Part shown: piece after piece, positions 7,843-15,489 of the stretch | How the letters are laid out: each line of letters opens with the position of its first letter | Numbering within the stretch: position 1 is the first letter of the stretch | Source of the DNA: an uncultured Bacteroidaceae bacterium | GTDB taxonomy: Bacteria > Bacteroidota > Bacteroidia > Bacteroidales > Bacteroidaceae | Direction of reading: 5' to 3' | DNA length: 15,614 nt | NCBI GenBank assembly: GCA_904501945.1 | Contig: CAJGCU010000060.1 | Location: 1-15,614 of the forward strand | Notes under the pieces: model-generated | The model's input: the letters and a program-made list of their open reading frames with translations, nothing else | Databases searched by the model: none | Told to the model about the DNA's origin: nothing | Position numbers and translations under genes: made by a program

Positions 7843-9138
7843 ATGAATCTGAGAGACAAGCAAATTTTGCGCATAGCCCTGCCAAGCATCGTGTCGAACA
7901 TTACGGTGCCGCTTTTGGGACTTGTCGATGTTGCCATCACGGGTCATCTAGGTTCTGCGGCTTATATAGGCGCAATTGCTGTGGGTGGCATGCTGTTCAA
8001 TATCATCTATTGGATGTTTGCCTTTCTGCGCATGGGTACCAGCGGCATGACTTCGCAGGCTTTGGGTGCACGTAACTTGGCAGAGGTGGTGAACGTGCTT
8101 CTGCGAGCCATTTTTGTGTCGCTTGCTATTTCAGCCCTGATGCTATGCTTGCAGGTTCCTGTACGTGAACTGTCGCTTTCTTTCATTGCACCGTCAGCAG
8201 AGGTGGCGGCTTACACGCGTATATATTTCAATATATGTATATGGGGAGCACCGGCAGCATTGACACTTTTTGTGCTGACGGGGTGGTGCGTGGGCATGCA
8301 AAATTCCAAGATACCAATGGTGGTTTCGATTGTTCAGAATGTTGTGAATATCTTGGTGAGTTTGGTGCTGGTTTATGTGGGAGGAATGAAGATTGAAGGA
8401 GTAGCTCTGGGTACAGTTGTGGCACTTTATTCAGGACTTCTACTTGCACTTTTGATGATAGCTCGCAACTACTTGAGATTGAAGAAGTATCTTGAACTAA
8501 AAATGGTAATGGCAAAAGATGCGATTTCTCGTTTCTTTTTGCTGAATAAGGATATTTTTCTTCGTACTTGCTGCTTGATTCTTGTTCACTTTTTCTTTAT
8601 TTCTGCTGGTGCTAAATTGGGCGATGCTGAGTTGGCCGTGAACACGATTCTCATGCAGCTCTTCACGTTGTACAGTTACTTTATGGATGGCTTTGCCTTT
8701 GCTGGAGAGGCGATGGTGGGCAAGGCCATTGGAGCACGGGCAAGAAACATTTATGATGATACGGTCAAGCGTCTTTTCCGTTGGGGGTGGATGCTTGCTG
8801 CATTGTTCTCTGCTCTTTATTTCTTGTTGGGCAAGGAGTATGTATCTCTGCTGACAGATGATGCTGACGTTATAGCGTCGTCGCTTCCTTATCAGCCGTG
8901 GACACTCCTGATTCCTATCTGTGGAGTGGCTGCTTTCATTTGGGATGGCATTTATATCGGAGCCACAGCAACTAAGGGAATGCTGGTGTCTATGGCATCA
9001 GGGACATTTGTCTTTTTCCTTCTCTACATGCTGCTTGTCCCAATGTGGGGCAATCATGGCTTGTGGGCTGCCTTTATTGCCTATCTGGCGTGGAGAGGTG
9101 TCAGTTTGACTTTAACAAGGAAAAAGGTTTGGCAATGA
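7843..9138 (+). CDS. MATE family efflux transporter (DinF-like)
   Basis: A 431-residue, very hydrophobic inner-membrane protein with the expected 12 transmembrane helices of the MATE family, which exports drugs or metabolites using a Na+ or H+ gradient. The N-terminus LRIALPSIVSNITVPLLGLV is typical of the first helix. AFAGEAMVGKAIGARAR (about 285-301) is the DinF-subgroup motif at the start of the second half. The frame is open upstream to an ATG at 7774, but that stretch lies inside the preceding gene and encodes no family-like sequence, so the ATG at 7843 is chosen. It follows the oxidoreductase stop after one base. The substrate cannot be inferred. Confidence 0.93.
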   Translation: MNLRDKQILRIALPSIVSNITVPLLGLVDVAITGHLGSAAYIGAIAVGGMLFNIIYWMFAFLRMGTSGMTSQALGARNLAEVVNVLLRAIFVSLAISALMLCLQVPVRELSLSFIAPSAEVAAYTRIYFNICIWGAPAALTLFVLTGWCVGMQNSKIPMVVSIVQNVVNILVSLVLVYVGGMKIEGVALGTVVALYSGLLLALLMIARNYLRLKKYLELKMVMAKDAISRFFLLNKDIFLRTCCLILVHFFFISAGAKLGDAELAVNTILMQLFTLYSYFMDGFAFAGEAMVGKAIGARARNIYDDTVKRLFRWGWMLAALFSALYFLLGKEYVSLLTDDADVIASSLPYQPWTLLIPICGVAAFIWDGIYIGATATKGMLVSMASGTFVFFLLYMLLVPMWGNHGLWAAFIAYLAWRGVSLTLTRKKVWQ

Positions 9139-9141
9139 ATA

Positions 9142-9163
9142 GGAAGGTGATTTCTTCCCTTTT
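9142..9163 (+). terminator. Weak candidate terminator after the MATE gene
   Basis: GGAAG (9142-9146) can pair with CTTCC (9154-9158) across a 7-base loop, and four T residues follow at 9160-9163, starting three bases after the MATE stop codon. The five-pair stem is short, so the larger hairpin downstream may be the real transcript end. Confidence 0.3.
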
Positions 9164-9177
9164 GTGTATCGTGAAAA

Positions 9178-9217
9178 TGCAGCGCCCCACATCGATGTGC
9201 CGATGTGGGGCGTTGCG
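9178..9217. repeat. Long GC-rich inverted repeat (hairpin)
   Basis: A 12-base perfect stem, CGCCCCACATCG at 9183-9194 with its exact complement at 9201-9212, surrounds a 6-base loop (9195-9200). Pairing continues outward with wobbles to 9178 and 9217, about 17 pairs in all. There is no T-run after it on the plus strand and only four T's on the minus strand, so it is not a standard intrinsic terminator. It may stabilise the 3' end of the MATE transcript, or belong to a dispersed intergenic repeat together with the tandem units that follow. Confidence 0.75.
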
Positions 9218-9243
9218 ATGAATAGGTGTCGGGTAGATCGAAT

Positions 9244-9289
9244 TTACGTTACAAGGCATATCGTAATTACGTTGCAGGGCATATCGTAA
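9244..9289. repeat. Tandem repeat of two 23-base units
   Basis: The units 9244-9266 and 9267-9289 are directly adjacent and agree at 21 of 23 positions (core GGCATATCGTAA). The following 23 bases (9290-9312) look like a decayed third copy (about 13 of 23, keeping AGGG and ATCG), and the preceding 23 may be another. The junction creates a perfect palindrome, CGTAATTACG, at 9262-9271. A 23-base unit is not a multiple of three, so it is not a protein repeat. There are no spacers, so it is not a CRISPR. Confidence 0.8.
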
Positions 9290-9445
9290 TAGCGATATAG
9301 GGTGCATCGATATAGAAGCTGCAGAACTGTTTCATAAAAGGAGGTGTGCAAATTTTGAACAGCGAGATTTTACTGAACTCGCGTTAATTTATGAAATAAA
9401 AAAGTCAATTTTCACATTTCTTATGGGATGTTATATATTTTTTTG

Positions 9446-9453
9446 TATCTTTG
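9446..9453 (+). promoter_or_regulatory. -7 promoter box for the double histidine kinase gene
   Basis: TATCTTTG at 9446-9453 is a perfect Bacteroidota -7 match and lies 19 bases before the ATG at 9473. The -33 region around 9421-9426 (TTATGG) is a poor match to TTTG. No Shine-Dalgarno sequence precedes the ATG. Confidence 0.65.
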
Positions 9454-9472
9454 TAGCATAATACAATGAAAA

Positions 9473-12400
9473 ATGGGTACCAATTTCAGAAAAATATCAG
9501 TTTTATTGCCGCTCCTATTGATGGTAGGAGGCATTTTGGCAGGTTCATGCAGCAGAATCAGGAAGGTGCGTCCAACACAAACTTACAGTGTGGCAGTCAT
9601 TCACTCTTGGGACAGTATTGGTGAAGAGGCGGAATACTTTTCGACAGAAATGCAGAAAGCCTTTGAGGAGGAAGGTGTCAATGTTGAGTTGCATCACATC
9701 TATGCCAATATGGTGCATAGGACGGGCACTGTCTTCTCGAAATATGACTGGCCCCAGCACTTGGACTCTCTTCGTGCATGGAGTCCTGACATCATCTTGC
9801 TGAACGACGATCCTATTGTGGATTGGGTTCTCACACAGGAAAAGGTGGATTCAATCCTTATCAAGACCCCAATTGTATTTGCAGGCGTCAATATGTTGCT
9901 GCGCGATTCGCTTGAAAAGTATCCGCTGATGACAGGTTTTGAGGCGCGTATTGACTTGGTAAGAAATATCGAACTTCTGACGAAGATGGACAATAAGCAG
10001 GCCATGATGATAGAACTGGATGAGGGGCCTTATGACGACAGGCTTCGTGAGCAGCTTTATCAAGCTCTGGACGACTCTTTGCGTTTCTTGAATAACTCCA
10101 ATTTCTACCTGAGAAACTTCGAAAATGAGTTTCTTAGGGGTGAATATGCTGGTAAAGCTGTTGTGAATTTCATTTCGTGTGCCAAGCCACAGATGAACAG
10201 AAGTCCAGACGAGCCGGAAGCTGCAGGAAAATCGCGAACGGAAAGAATCTATCAGAAGGCTGGGACAATGAGACATCTGCAAGTGAAGAACGATATTTAT
10301 AGCAATAGCCTGATTAAATATTCTGGGAAACCGCAGTTCACTACGATTCGAGAACAATTTAATAATCCTGATAACGTATTGTTCCTGTGTGGATATTTTA
10401 CAGGAACTGATATTCAGGTGAGAGATCAGGTTGAGTATGCCGTTCGTATCTTGCAAGGCGAAGTGCCAAAGATTCTCCCTGTCGCATTGCACGCTTGCGA
10501 CTATTATATGGACTGGAATGCCATGCAGATGATGCACCCCAAAATGGCATACGGCAAATACAACAATGAATTTAAGATCGTGAACGCTCCTAGCTATCTG
10601 GTAGAACCTGTGCGTTTCTCCATTGGAGTAGTGTGTGTGTGCCTCCTGGTGCTGAGCATTGTATTCCTGGCCTTTTATCTTATGATGAACTGGAAAAAGA
10701 AAGGGCAGCAAGACTTGGTGGATGATTTGCTGTATGAAGAGAAAATGCATGAATTGGTATTCTCGAACAGTAAAGACACGCTGTGGATGCTGAATGAAGG
10801 TGTCTTCTCGTTCAGCCAGCAGTTTGCTGAATATTTTGGCTTGCCGCGAAACACCATGCCGTTGGAGGATGTGGAAAAGATGGTGCACGAAGAAAGCCGG
10901 GCTTCATTCAATTTCTTGAAAGACTATCGCAATCAGCGTGGGCGCAAGGCTGTGCGACTGTGTCTCTCGCCAGATGGCAAGCGCTGGTATTGGTCAAAGG
11001 CCATGTATATGGCAACAGATGAATCTGCAAAAACAGGAATTCTATATGGTCTTCTCATGAATATTGACCAGAAGAAAGAGATTGAAGAAAAACTGGAACA
11101 GGCGCAAATTTTGGCAAGCCAGGTGGCGCTGAAGGAGAATTTCCTTGCAAATATCAGTCACGACCTTCGCACGCCGCTGGGTGCTGTCACAGGTTTCTCA
11201 ACGCTGCTGACTACACCAGGAATGGAGTTCGAGCCAGGCGAACGCGAACAGTATGGCGAGATTATTCATCAGAACACGGAAATGATTCTGAAAATGATAG
11301 ATAGCGTGATGGAGAAAGCCCAGATAGAAACAGGAAGCCTTGAAATCCTCCAGAAACCAGTTTCTGTACAAAAGCTTGTCAATGAGTGTTACAACACCAA
11401 TCGCATCATTGCACCTGCTCATTTGCAGTTTATCCTTGAAATGGCTGGTCCTGACACGATTGTGAATATTGACTTGACACGAACCAAGCAGGTGGTGAAC
11501 AATTTCTTGAGCAACGCATTTAAGTTCACGACAGAAGGAAGCGTCACTTTAGGCTGGAAGTATATGGAGGACGACAATAACATGATAGAAATATATGTAA
11601 AAGATACTGGTATAGGAGTAGAACAGGAAAAGCAGGCTGCTTTGTTTGAGCGTTACACAAAGGTGAACGAAACCGACCGTGGTACGGGATTGGGATTGAA
11701 CATCAGTAAGACCATCATCGAAAAGCAGAATGGCGTGATTGGTGTAGAAAGTGAGTTAGGAAAGGGAAGCAAGTTCTTCTTCCGCTTGTCACAAGCCGTT
11801 CAGTGTCTGATTTTGGCTGTCTCTATGGGTTTGGGTGCCATGCTTTCAACGTCATGTCTGCCTAATCGCCCAGTGATGGAAAAAAGTGCCAATGTACTGG
11901 TTTATCACGGATATAGTAAGGATTTGAGTTCATATACAGAGTTTAATGACATCATCCAAGAATCTTTCAGTAAGAATGGAGTCAATGCTAACTTGTTTCA
12001 TGTATATTTGGAATTGGGACTCCCTAATCAAGATACTTATTTGAAACATAGGGAATTAGAAGATTCGCTGAAGAGTAAGGGATGGCTTCCTGATATAATA
12101 TTGATAGAGGGCGACCGTACAGCGCGAGATTTCTTGTATTGGAAAGGAGAGGGAATGCTGGAGGAACTGGATTCTGTGCCAGTTGTGTTTGGCGGATTGC
12201 ATCATCCAGAATGGGACTTGATTAGAACACACCCCAATATGGTAGTCATCAACGACCCAATAGATTATTGTACCAACATCAATTTGGCAGTCGAAATGAC
12301 AGGCAAGAATAGTGTAGAGGTTGAGCTGGATTATTTTTATCAGGATTCTCTCATCAGACAGGAGCTTAGAAAAGCAATAGCTCGCCCGCCTTATGTGGAT

Positions 12401-14068
12401 AATTCCGATTTCCATTTGCGAACCCACGGGAATGGTCAATTTGATCCGATGTATAAAGACAGTATCATTGTGATGCTTCTTTCTTCTGAATCTCCTGAGA
12501 AGAACGTGCACGAAGGGTGTGACAGGGAGCACGAAGGTTTTGAAAATCTGAACGAAATCTATACCAATGCATGGATGTTCCCTTCATTGACCGTGAAACG
12601 CGACATTTACAGCGCATCTATTGTTGATAAGACAGGACGGCCTCAGTTTACGGCTGTAAAGGCAGGTTTTGCGCTAGGAGATGGACGATTCTTATGTGGA
12701 TATTTTGCTGACTACAAGACGGTTGGACAAGATATGGTGGATGTGGCAATCAAAGTGCTGAAAGGGGCTGATCCTACATCGTTTGTCGGCATAAAGCATG
12801 AGAAGAAATACTACATGGATTACAAGGCCATGCAGATGCTGGGAATGGAGTATGATGACTATAAAGAAAGATTTACTATCGTAGGTGCGCCGCCTGAAAA
12901 GACGAAGCCGATTTTCACCTACATTACTTGGGGTGTGATTGTGCTTGTCTTCTTGCTGGCAATCTTCTCCATCATCCTTGTCGTGCAGTCTTGGCGCGAG
13001 CGTACTTCAAACAATCTGCTAGAAAATGTTAAGCGGCGTGCTGAGTCGCGCAACATGGCGTTGAATGGAGCTGATAGCTATACTGTTCGTTCTGAAGCAA
13101 GGATTAAGGAAATCATCTCTCATATCCATCCTAACTATGCCAGCGAAATTCCGCTGATGATGCAGGCAATTGAGATTATCGGAACACATAAGTATGAGAT
13201 TTATGCCGATGTGGATGGCGAGAACGATTTCAGATGGTGGCAGCTGCGATTCATCGTGATGATTGACAAGAAGACCAGCTGCAGGCGTGTGGATGGTATC
13301 CTCATCAATATTGATAAGACTAAAAAGTATGAGGAAGACTTACGACAGGCAATGGAACTGGCAGAAGAGGCACGTCAGAAGGAGGACTTCTTGACAACCA
13401 TAAGCCATGAGATTCGAACACCTCTGAATGCTGTGGTTGGCTTTAGCGATGTGATGGTCAATATGCCAGTCGATTCGTTCACGCCAGAAGAATTGGCAGA
13501 ATATACCAAGATAATCAAGACGAACAATGCGAATCTCACAGCCATGATAGAAGACATCTTGATGTTCTCTCGTATTGAGAGTGGACGAATCAAGTATGTG
13601 AAAGAAGAGTTTGATGCAACAGACTTGGTGCGCGAGGTGGCAGCAGAGTGGGAAGACATTGTGCCCGATGGCGTGACCTTGCAGACGCTTGCTGTTTATG
13701 ATGGCATCACAATTAATAATGACCGTATGCGCGTTAAGTATATTATAAGCCAATTGCTGGGTAACGCGATGAAGTTCACAAAGAAAGGAACTATTGTTGT
13801 GGGTGTCACCTATCAGCTGAATTCTGACGTTGCAGAATTCTTCGTTTTGGATACAGGTTGCGGTATTCCAAAGGAGAAGCAGGATTTGGCATTTGGTCTC
13901 TTCTGGAAAGACAATGGTTTCATTCCTGGCTTAGGTCTGGGTCTCCATGTGGTCAAGAAGATGGCTGAAGGTATGGATTTGAGAATTAAGCTGGAAAGTA
14001 AAGTTGGTTTTGGCTCAAGATTCTCAGTCTTTGCTGATGGATTCCTGAAAAAGACTGAAGAACAGTAA
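9473..14068 (+). CDS. Tandem double sensor histidine kinase (two complete kinases in one protein)
   Basis: The 1531-residue protein contains two homologous kinase units. Unit 1 (1-772): hydrophobic N-terminus ending LAGSC (C26, lipobox-like); periplasmic sensor resembling the ABC_sub_bind family, with LLNDDP (109-114) and PIVFAGVN (133-140); TM about 384-408; PAS-like 425-545; HisKA with ISHDLRTPL (H563); HATPase with N-box N681, DTGIG (D711) and GTGLGL, ending FFFRL at 772. Unit 2 (775-1531): hydrophobic segment ending LSTSC (C795); sensor with VPVVFGGLHH (902-911); TM about 1147-1172; PAS-like domain; HisKA with ISHEIRTPL (H1312); HATPase with LLGNAMKFT, DTGCG and GLGLGL. All main catalytic residues of both kinases are present; unit 2's N-box has Q for the usual first N. 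No receiver or DNA-binding domain is present, so the output needs a separate response regulator, not seen here. The start at ATG 9473 gives the signal sequence; an ATG at 9466 is in another frame. The stop is five bases before the symporter. Confidence 0.93.
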   Translation: MGTNFRKISVLLPLLLMVGGILAGSCSRIRKVRPTQTYSVAVIHSWDSIGEEAEYFSTEMQKAFEEEGVNVELHHIYANMVHRTGTVFSKYDWPQHLDSLRAWSPDIILLNDDPIVDWVLTQEKVDSILIKTPIVFAGVNMLLRDSLEKYPLMTGFEARIDLVRNIELLTKMDNKQAMMIELDEGPYDDRLREQLYQALDDSLRFLNNSNFYLRNFENEFLRGEYAGKAVVNFISCAKPQMNRSPDEPEAAGKSRTERIYQKAGTMRHLQVKNDIYSNSLIKYSGKPQFTTIREQFNNPDNVLFLCGYFTGTDIQVRDQVEYAVRILQGEVPKILPVALHACDYYMDWNAMQMMHPKMAYGKYNNEFKIVNAPSYLVEPVRFSIGVVCVCLLVLSIVFLAFYLMMNWKKKGQQDLVDDLLYEEKMHELVFSNSKDTLWMLNEGVFSFSQQFAEYFGLPRNTMPLEDVEKMVHEESRASFNFLKDYRNQRGRKAVRLCLSPDGKRWYWSKAMYMATDESAKTGILYGLLMNIDQKKEIEEKLEQAQILASQVALKENFLANISHDLRTPLGAVTGFSTLLTTPGMEFEPGEREQYGEIIHQNTEMILKMIDSVMEKAQIETGSLEILQKPVSVQKLVNECYNTNRIIAPAHLQFILEMAGPDTIVNIDLTRTKQVVNNFLSNAFKFTTEGSVTLGWKYMEDDNNMIEIYVKDTGIGVEQEKQAALFERYTKVNETDRGTGLGLNISKTIIEKQNGVIGVESELGKGSKFFFRLSQAVQCLILAVSMGLGAMLSTSCLPNRPVMEKSANVLVYHGYSKDLSSYTEFNDIIQESFSKNGVNANLFHVYLELGLPNQDTYLKHRELEDSLKSKGWLPDIILIEGDRTARDFLYWKGEGMLEELDSVPVVFGGLHHPEWDLIRTHPNMVVINDPIDYCTNINLAVEMTGKNSVEVELDYFYQDSLIRQELRKAIARPPYVDNSDFHLRTHGNGQFDPMYKDSIIVMLLSSESPEKNVHEGCDREHEGFENLNEIYTNAWMFPSLTVKRDIYSASIVDKTGRPQFTAVKAGFALGDGRFLCGYFADYKTVGQDMVDVAIKVLKGADPTSFVGIKHEKKYYMDYKAMQMLGMEYDDYKERFTIVGAPPEKTKPIFTYITWGVIVLVFLLAIFSIILVVQSWRERTSNNLLENVKRRAESRNMALNGADSYTVRSEARIKEIISHIHPNYASEIPLMMQAIEIIGTHKYEIYADVDGENDFRWWQLRFIVMIDKKTSCRRVDGILINIDKTKKYEEDLRQAMELAEEARQKEDFLTTISHEIRTPLNAVVGFSDVMVNMPVDSFTPEELAEYTKIIKTNNANLTAMIEDILMFSRIESGRIKYVKEEFDATDLVREVAAEWEDIVPDGVTLQTLAVYDGITINNDRMRVKYIISQLLGNAMKFTKKGTIVVGVTYQLNSDVAEFFVLDTGCGIPKEKQDLAFGLFWKDNGFIPGLGLGLHVVKKMAEGMDLRIKLESKVGFGSRFSVFADGFLKKTEEQ
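11795..11857 (+). other. Internal signal-peptide-like membrane segment joining the two kinases
   Basis: Residues 775-795 of the double kinase read as a hydrophobic stretch (AVQCLILAVSMGLGAM) ending LSTSC, parallel to the N-terminal segment of unit 1 that ends LAGSC. It starts only two residues after the first HATPase domain ends (L772). In the full-length protein it should cross the membrane from cytoplasm to periplasm and place sensor 2 outside. By comparison with unit 1 it looks like the remnant signal peptide of a once separate gene. An in-frame ATG (11825, M785) lies in the middle of the segment, too late to leave a full signal peptide. Confidence 0.7.
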
Positions 14069-14073
14069 ATTTG

Positions 14074-15489
14074 ATGCTGGTTCTTGTAACAGTCATATTA
14101 TATTTCTTAGCATTGCTCTTTCTCTCGCGTCTGGCGGCAAGGGGAGGGGGGAATGATGCTTTTTTTGTGGGCAACAGGCAATCCCCATGGATGCTGGTGG
14201 CATTTGGAATGGTGGGCGCAAGCATATCTGGCCTCACCTTCATAGGAGTGCCAGGCTGGGTGATGAGCACAGGCATGACTTATCTGCAAATGTGTATGGG
14301 ATTCGTAGTGGGATATCTCATTGTAGCTTTTGTCCTGTTGCCGCTTTACTATCGGCACAAGTTGACTTCTATCTATGCTTATCTGAATAGCCGCTTTGGA
14401 AACGTCAGCTATAAGACTGGCGCCTCCTTCTTTATCTTCAGTAAGTTGTTGGGAGCAGCAGCCAAGTTCTATATCGTGTGCAGAATCTTGCAGGCGTGTT
14501 TTGCCGACACATTTTCTGTTCCTTATGTCGTTGTTGTTCTGTTGGCGTCGCTTCTGATATGGCTATATACACATCGAGGAGGAATCCGCACATTGGTATG
14601 GACAGATTTCTTTCAGACTTTATGCTTGCTTGTTGCTTTGATTCTGATATTGATGAAGGTGGTTGAGATGCTTGATATGAATTTTTCTGAAGCGATGATA
14701 GCTGTATGGAACAGCCCCCATTCACGTATTTTTGAATTTAGCGATATTGTTTCCAAGCAGAACTTCTGGAAGCAGTTTCTTTCTGGTGTGTTCGTTGTTA
14801 TTGTCATGACGGGATTGGATCAGGATATGATGCAGAAGAACCTTACTTGCAAGGATTTGCGTTCTGCACAGAAAGATATGTGCTCATACGGCATACTTTT
14901 CCTGCCCATCAATTTTCTTTTCCTTTCATTGGGAATCTTGCTGATGTTCCTATATCAGAATTTAGGTATGCCTCTGCCTGCAGATGGCGACTCTCTGTTG
15001 TCTGGCATCGTATTGGGTGGGGCAATGGGAACTGCTTGTATCGTTTTGTTTACGATTGGCGTTATAGCCAGTGCCTTTTCATCGGCAGATTCAGCTATGA
15101 CTGCTCTGACCACCAGTTTCTGTATAGACATTCTTGGAAAGGAACACAGCGAACAAACTCGAAAGCGAGTACATCTCTTCATGTTTGTAGCATTCATCCT
15201 CATTACGCTGGCATTCAATTCGATGGATTCTGGTAGCGTGATGGATTTGATATACACGCTGGTGTCCTACACCTATGGGCCGCTGTTAGGGCTTTTTGCC
15301 TTTGGAATGTTGACGAAACGAAAGCCGAAAGAATCTTATGTCCCATACATCGCTATCGCCTCGCCTGTCATCTGCTATGTAATAGATGGTGTGGTTGGTC
15401 AGCTCTGTGGTTATAAGTTTGGTTATGAAATATTGCTGTTCAATGGATTACTGACTTTTGTCGGTTTAATGAGTGTGTCAAGAAGATGA
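14074..15489 (+). CDS. Sodium:solute symporter (SSS/SLC5 family)
   Basis: A 471-residue polytopic inner-membrane protein, about 13 helices, of the family that uses a Na+ gradient to import sugars, organic acids, amino acids or similar solutes. The N-terminal part has the family pattern DAFFVGNRQSPW and AFGMVGASISGLTFIG. The helix near residues 333-355, ASAFSSADSAMTALTTSF with its Ser pair after F, corresponds to the Na2 sodium-site region (helix 8 of vSGLT). The ATG at 14074 is preferred over the adjacent TTG at 14071. It starts five bases after the double-kinase stop, suggesting one transcript. The ATGA at 15486-15489 makes its stop overlap the methyltransferase start. The solute cannot be deduced; the upstream sensor kinase is a plausible regulator or partner. 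Confidence 0.92.
   Translation: MLVLVTVILYFLALLFLSRLAARGGGNDAFFVGNRQSPWMLVAFGMVGASISGLTFIGVPGWVMSTGMTYLQMCMGFVVGYLIVAFVLLPLYYRHKLTSIYAYLNSRFGNVSYKTGASFFIFSKLLGAAAKFYIVCRILQACFADTFSVPYVVVVLLASLLIWLYTHRGGIRTLVWTDFFQTLCLLVALILILMKVVEMLDMNFSEAMIAVWNSPHSRIFEFSDIVSKQNFWKQFLSGVFVVIVMTGLDQDMMQKNLTCKDLRSAQKDMCSYGILFLPINFLFLSLGILLMFLYQNLGMPLPADGDSLLSGIVLGGAMGTACIVLFTIGVIASAFSSADSAMTALTTSFCIDILGKEHSEQTRKRVHLFMFVAFILITLAFNSMDSGSVMDLIYTLVSYTYGPLLGLFAFGMLTKRKPKESYVPYIAIASPVICYVIDGVVGQLCGYKFGYEILLFNGLLTFVGLMSVSRR

Larger units (their letters stand above)
9139..9472. other. 334-base intergenic region between the MATE and double-kinase genes
   Basis: No convincing gene is seen. From left to right it holds a weak terminator-like hairpin (9142-9163), a very stable 17-base-pair hairpin (9178-9217), a tandem array of 23-base units (9244-9289 with diverged flanking copies), an isolated AAGGAGGTG stretch (9338-9346) with no useful reading frame behind it, an AT-rich stretch from about 9380, and a -7 promoter box (9446-9453) for the next gene. 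Confidence 0.8.

Noticed and set aside
9101..9307. Small minus-strand open frame (68 codons) covering the hairpin and the 23-base repeats
   Set aside because: The repeat unit is not a multiple of three, so the repeats do not encode a repeated peptide, and the C-terminus overlaps the MATE gene. I cannot support it as a gene, although similar short frames might be annotated at other copies of this element.
9244..9312. CRISPR-like array
   Set aside because: The units are directly adjacent with no spacers and decay quickly; no cas genes are present.
9338..9346. AAGGAGGTG, a strong Shine-Dalgarno-like sequence
   Set aside because: No start codon with a useful reading frame follows at the right distance (the frame from TTG 9355 stops after 10 codons), and genes here generally lack such sites.
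9851..10888. Long open frame of 345 codons on the minus strand inside the double-kinase gene
   Set aside because: It lies wholly opposite clear kinase/sensor coding sequence, shows no recognisable domain, and is rich in His, Gln and Ser as expected for an antisense shadow.
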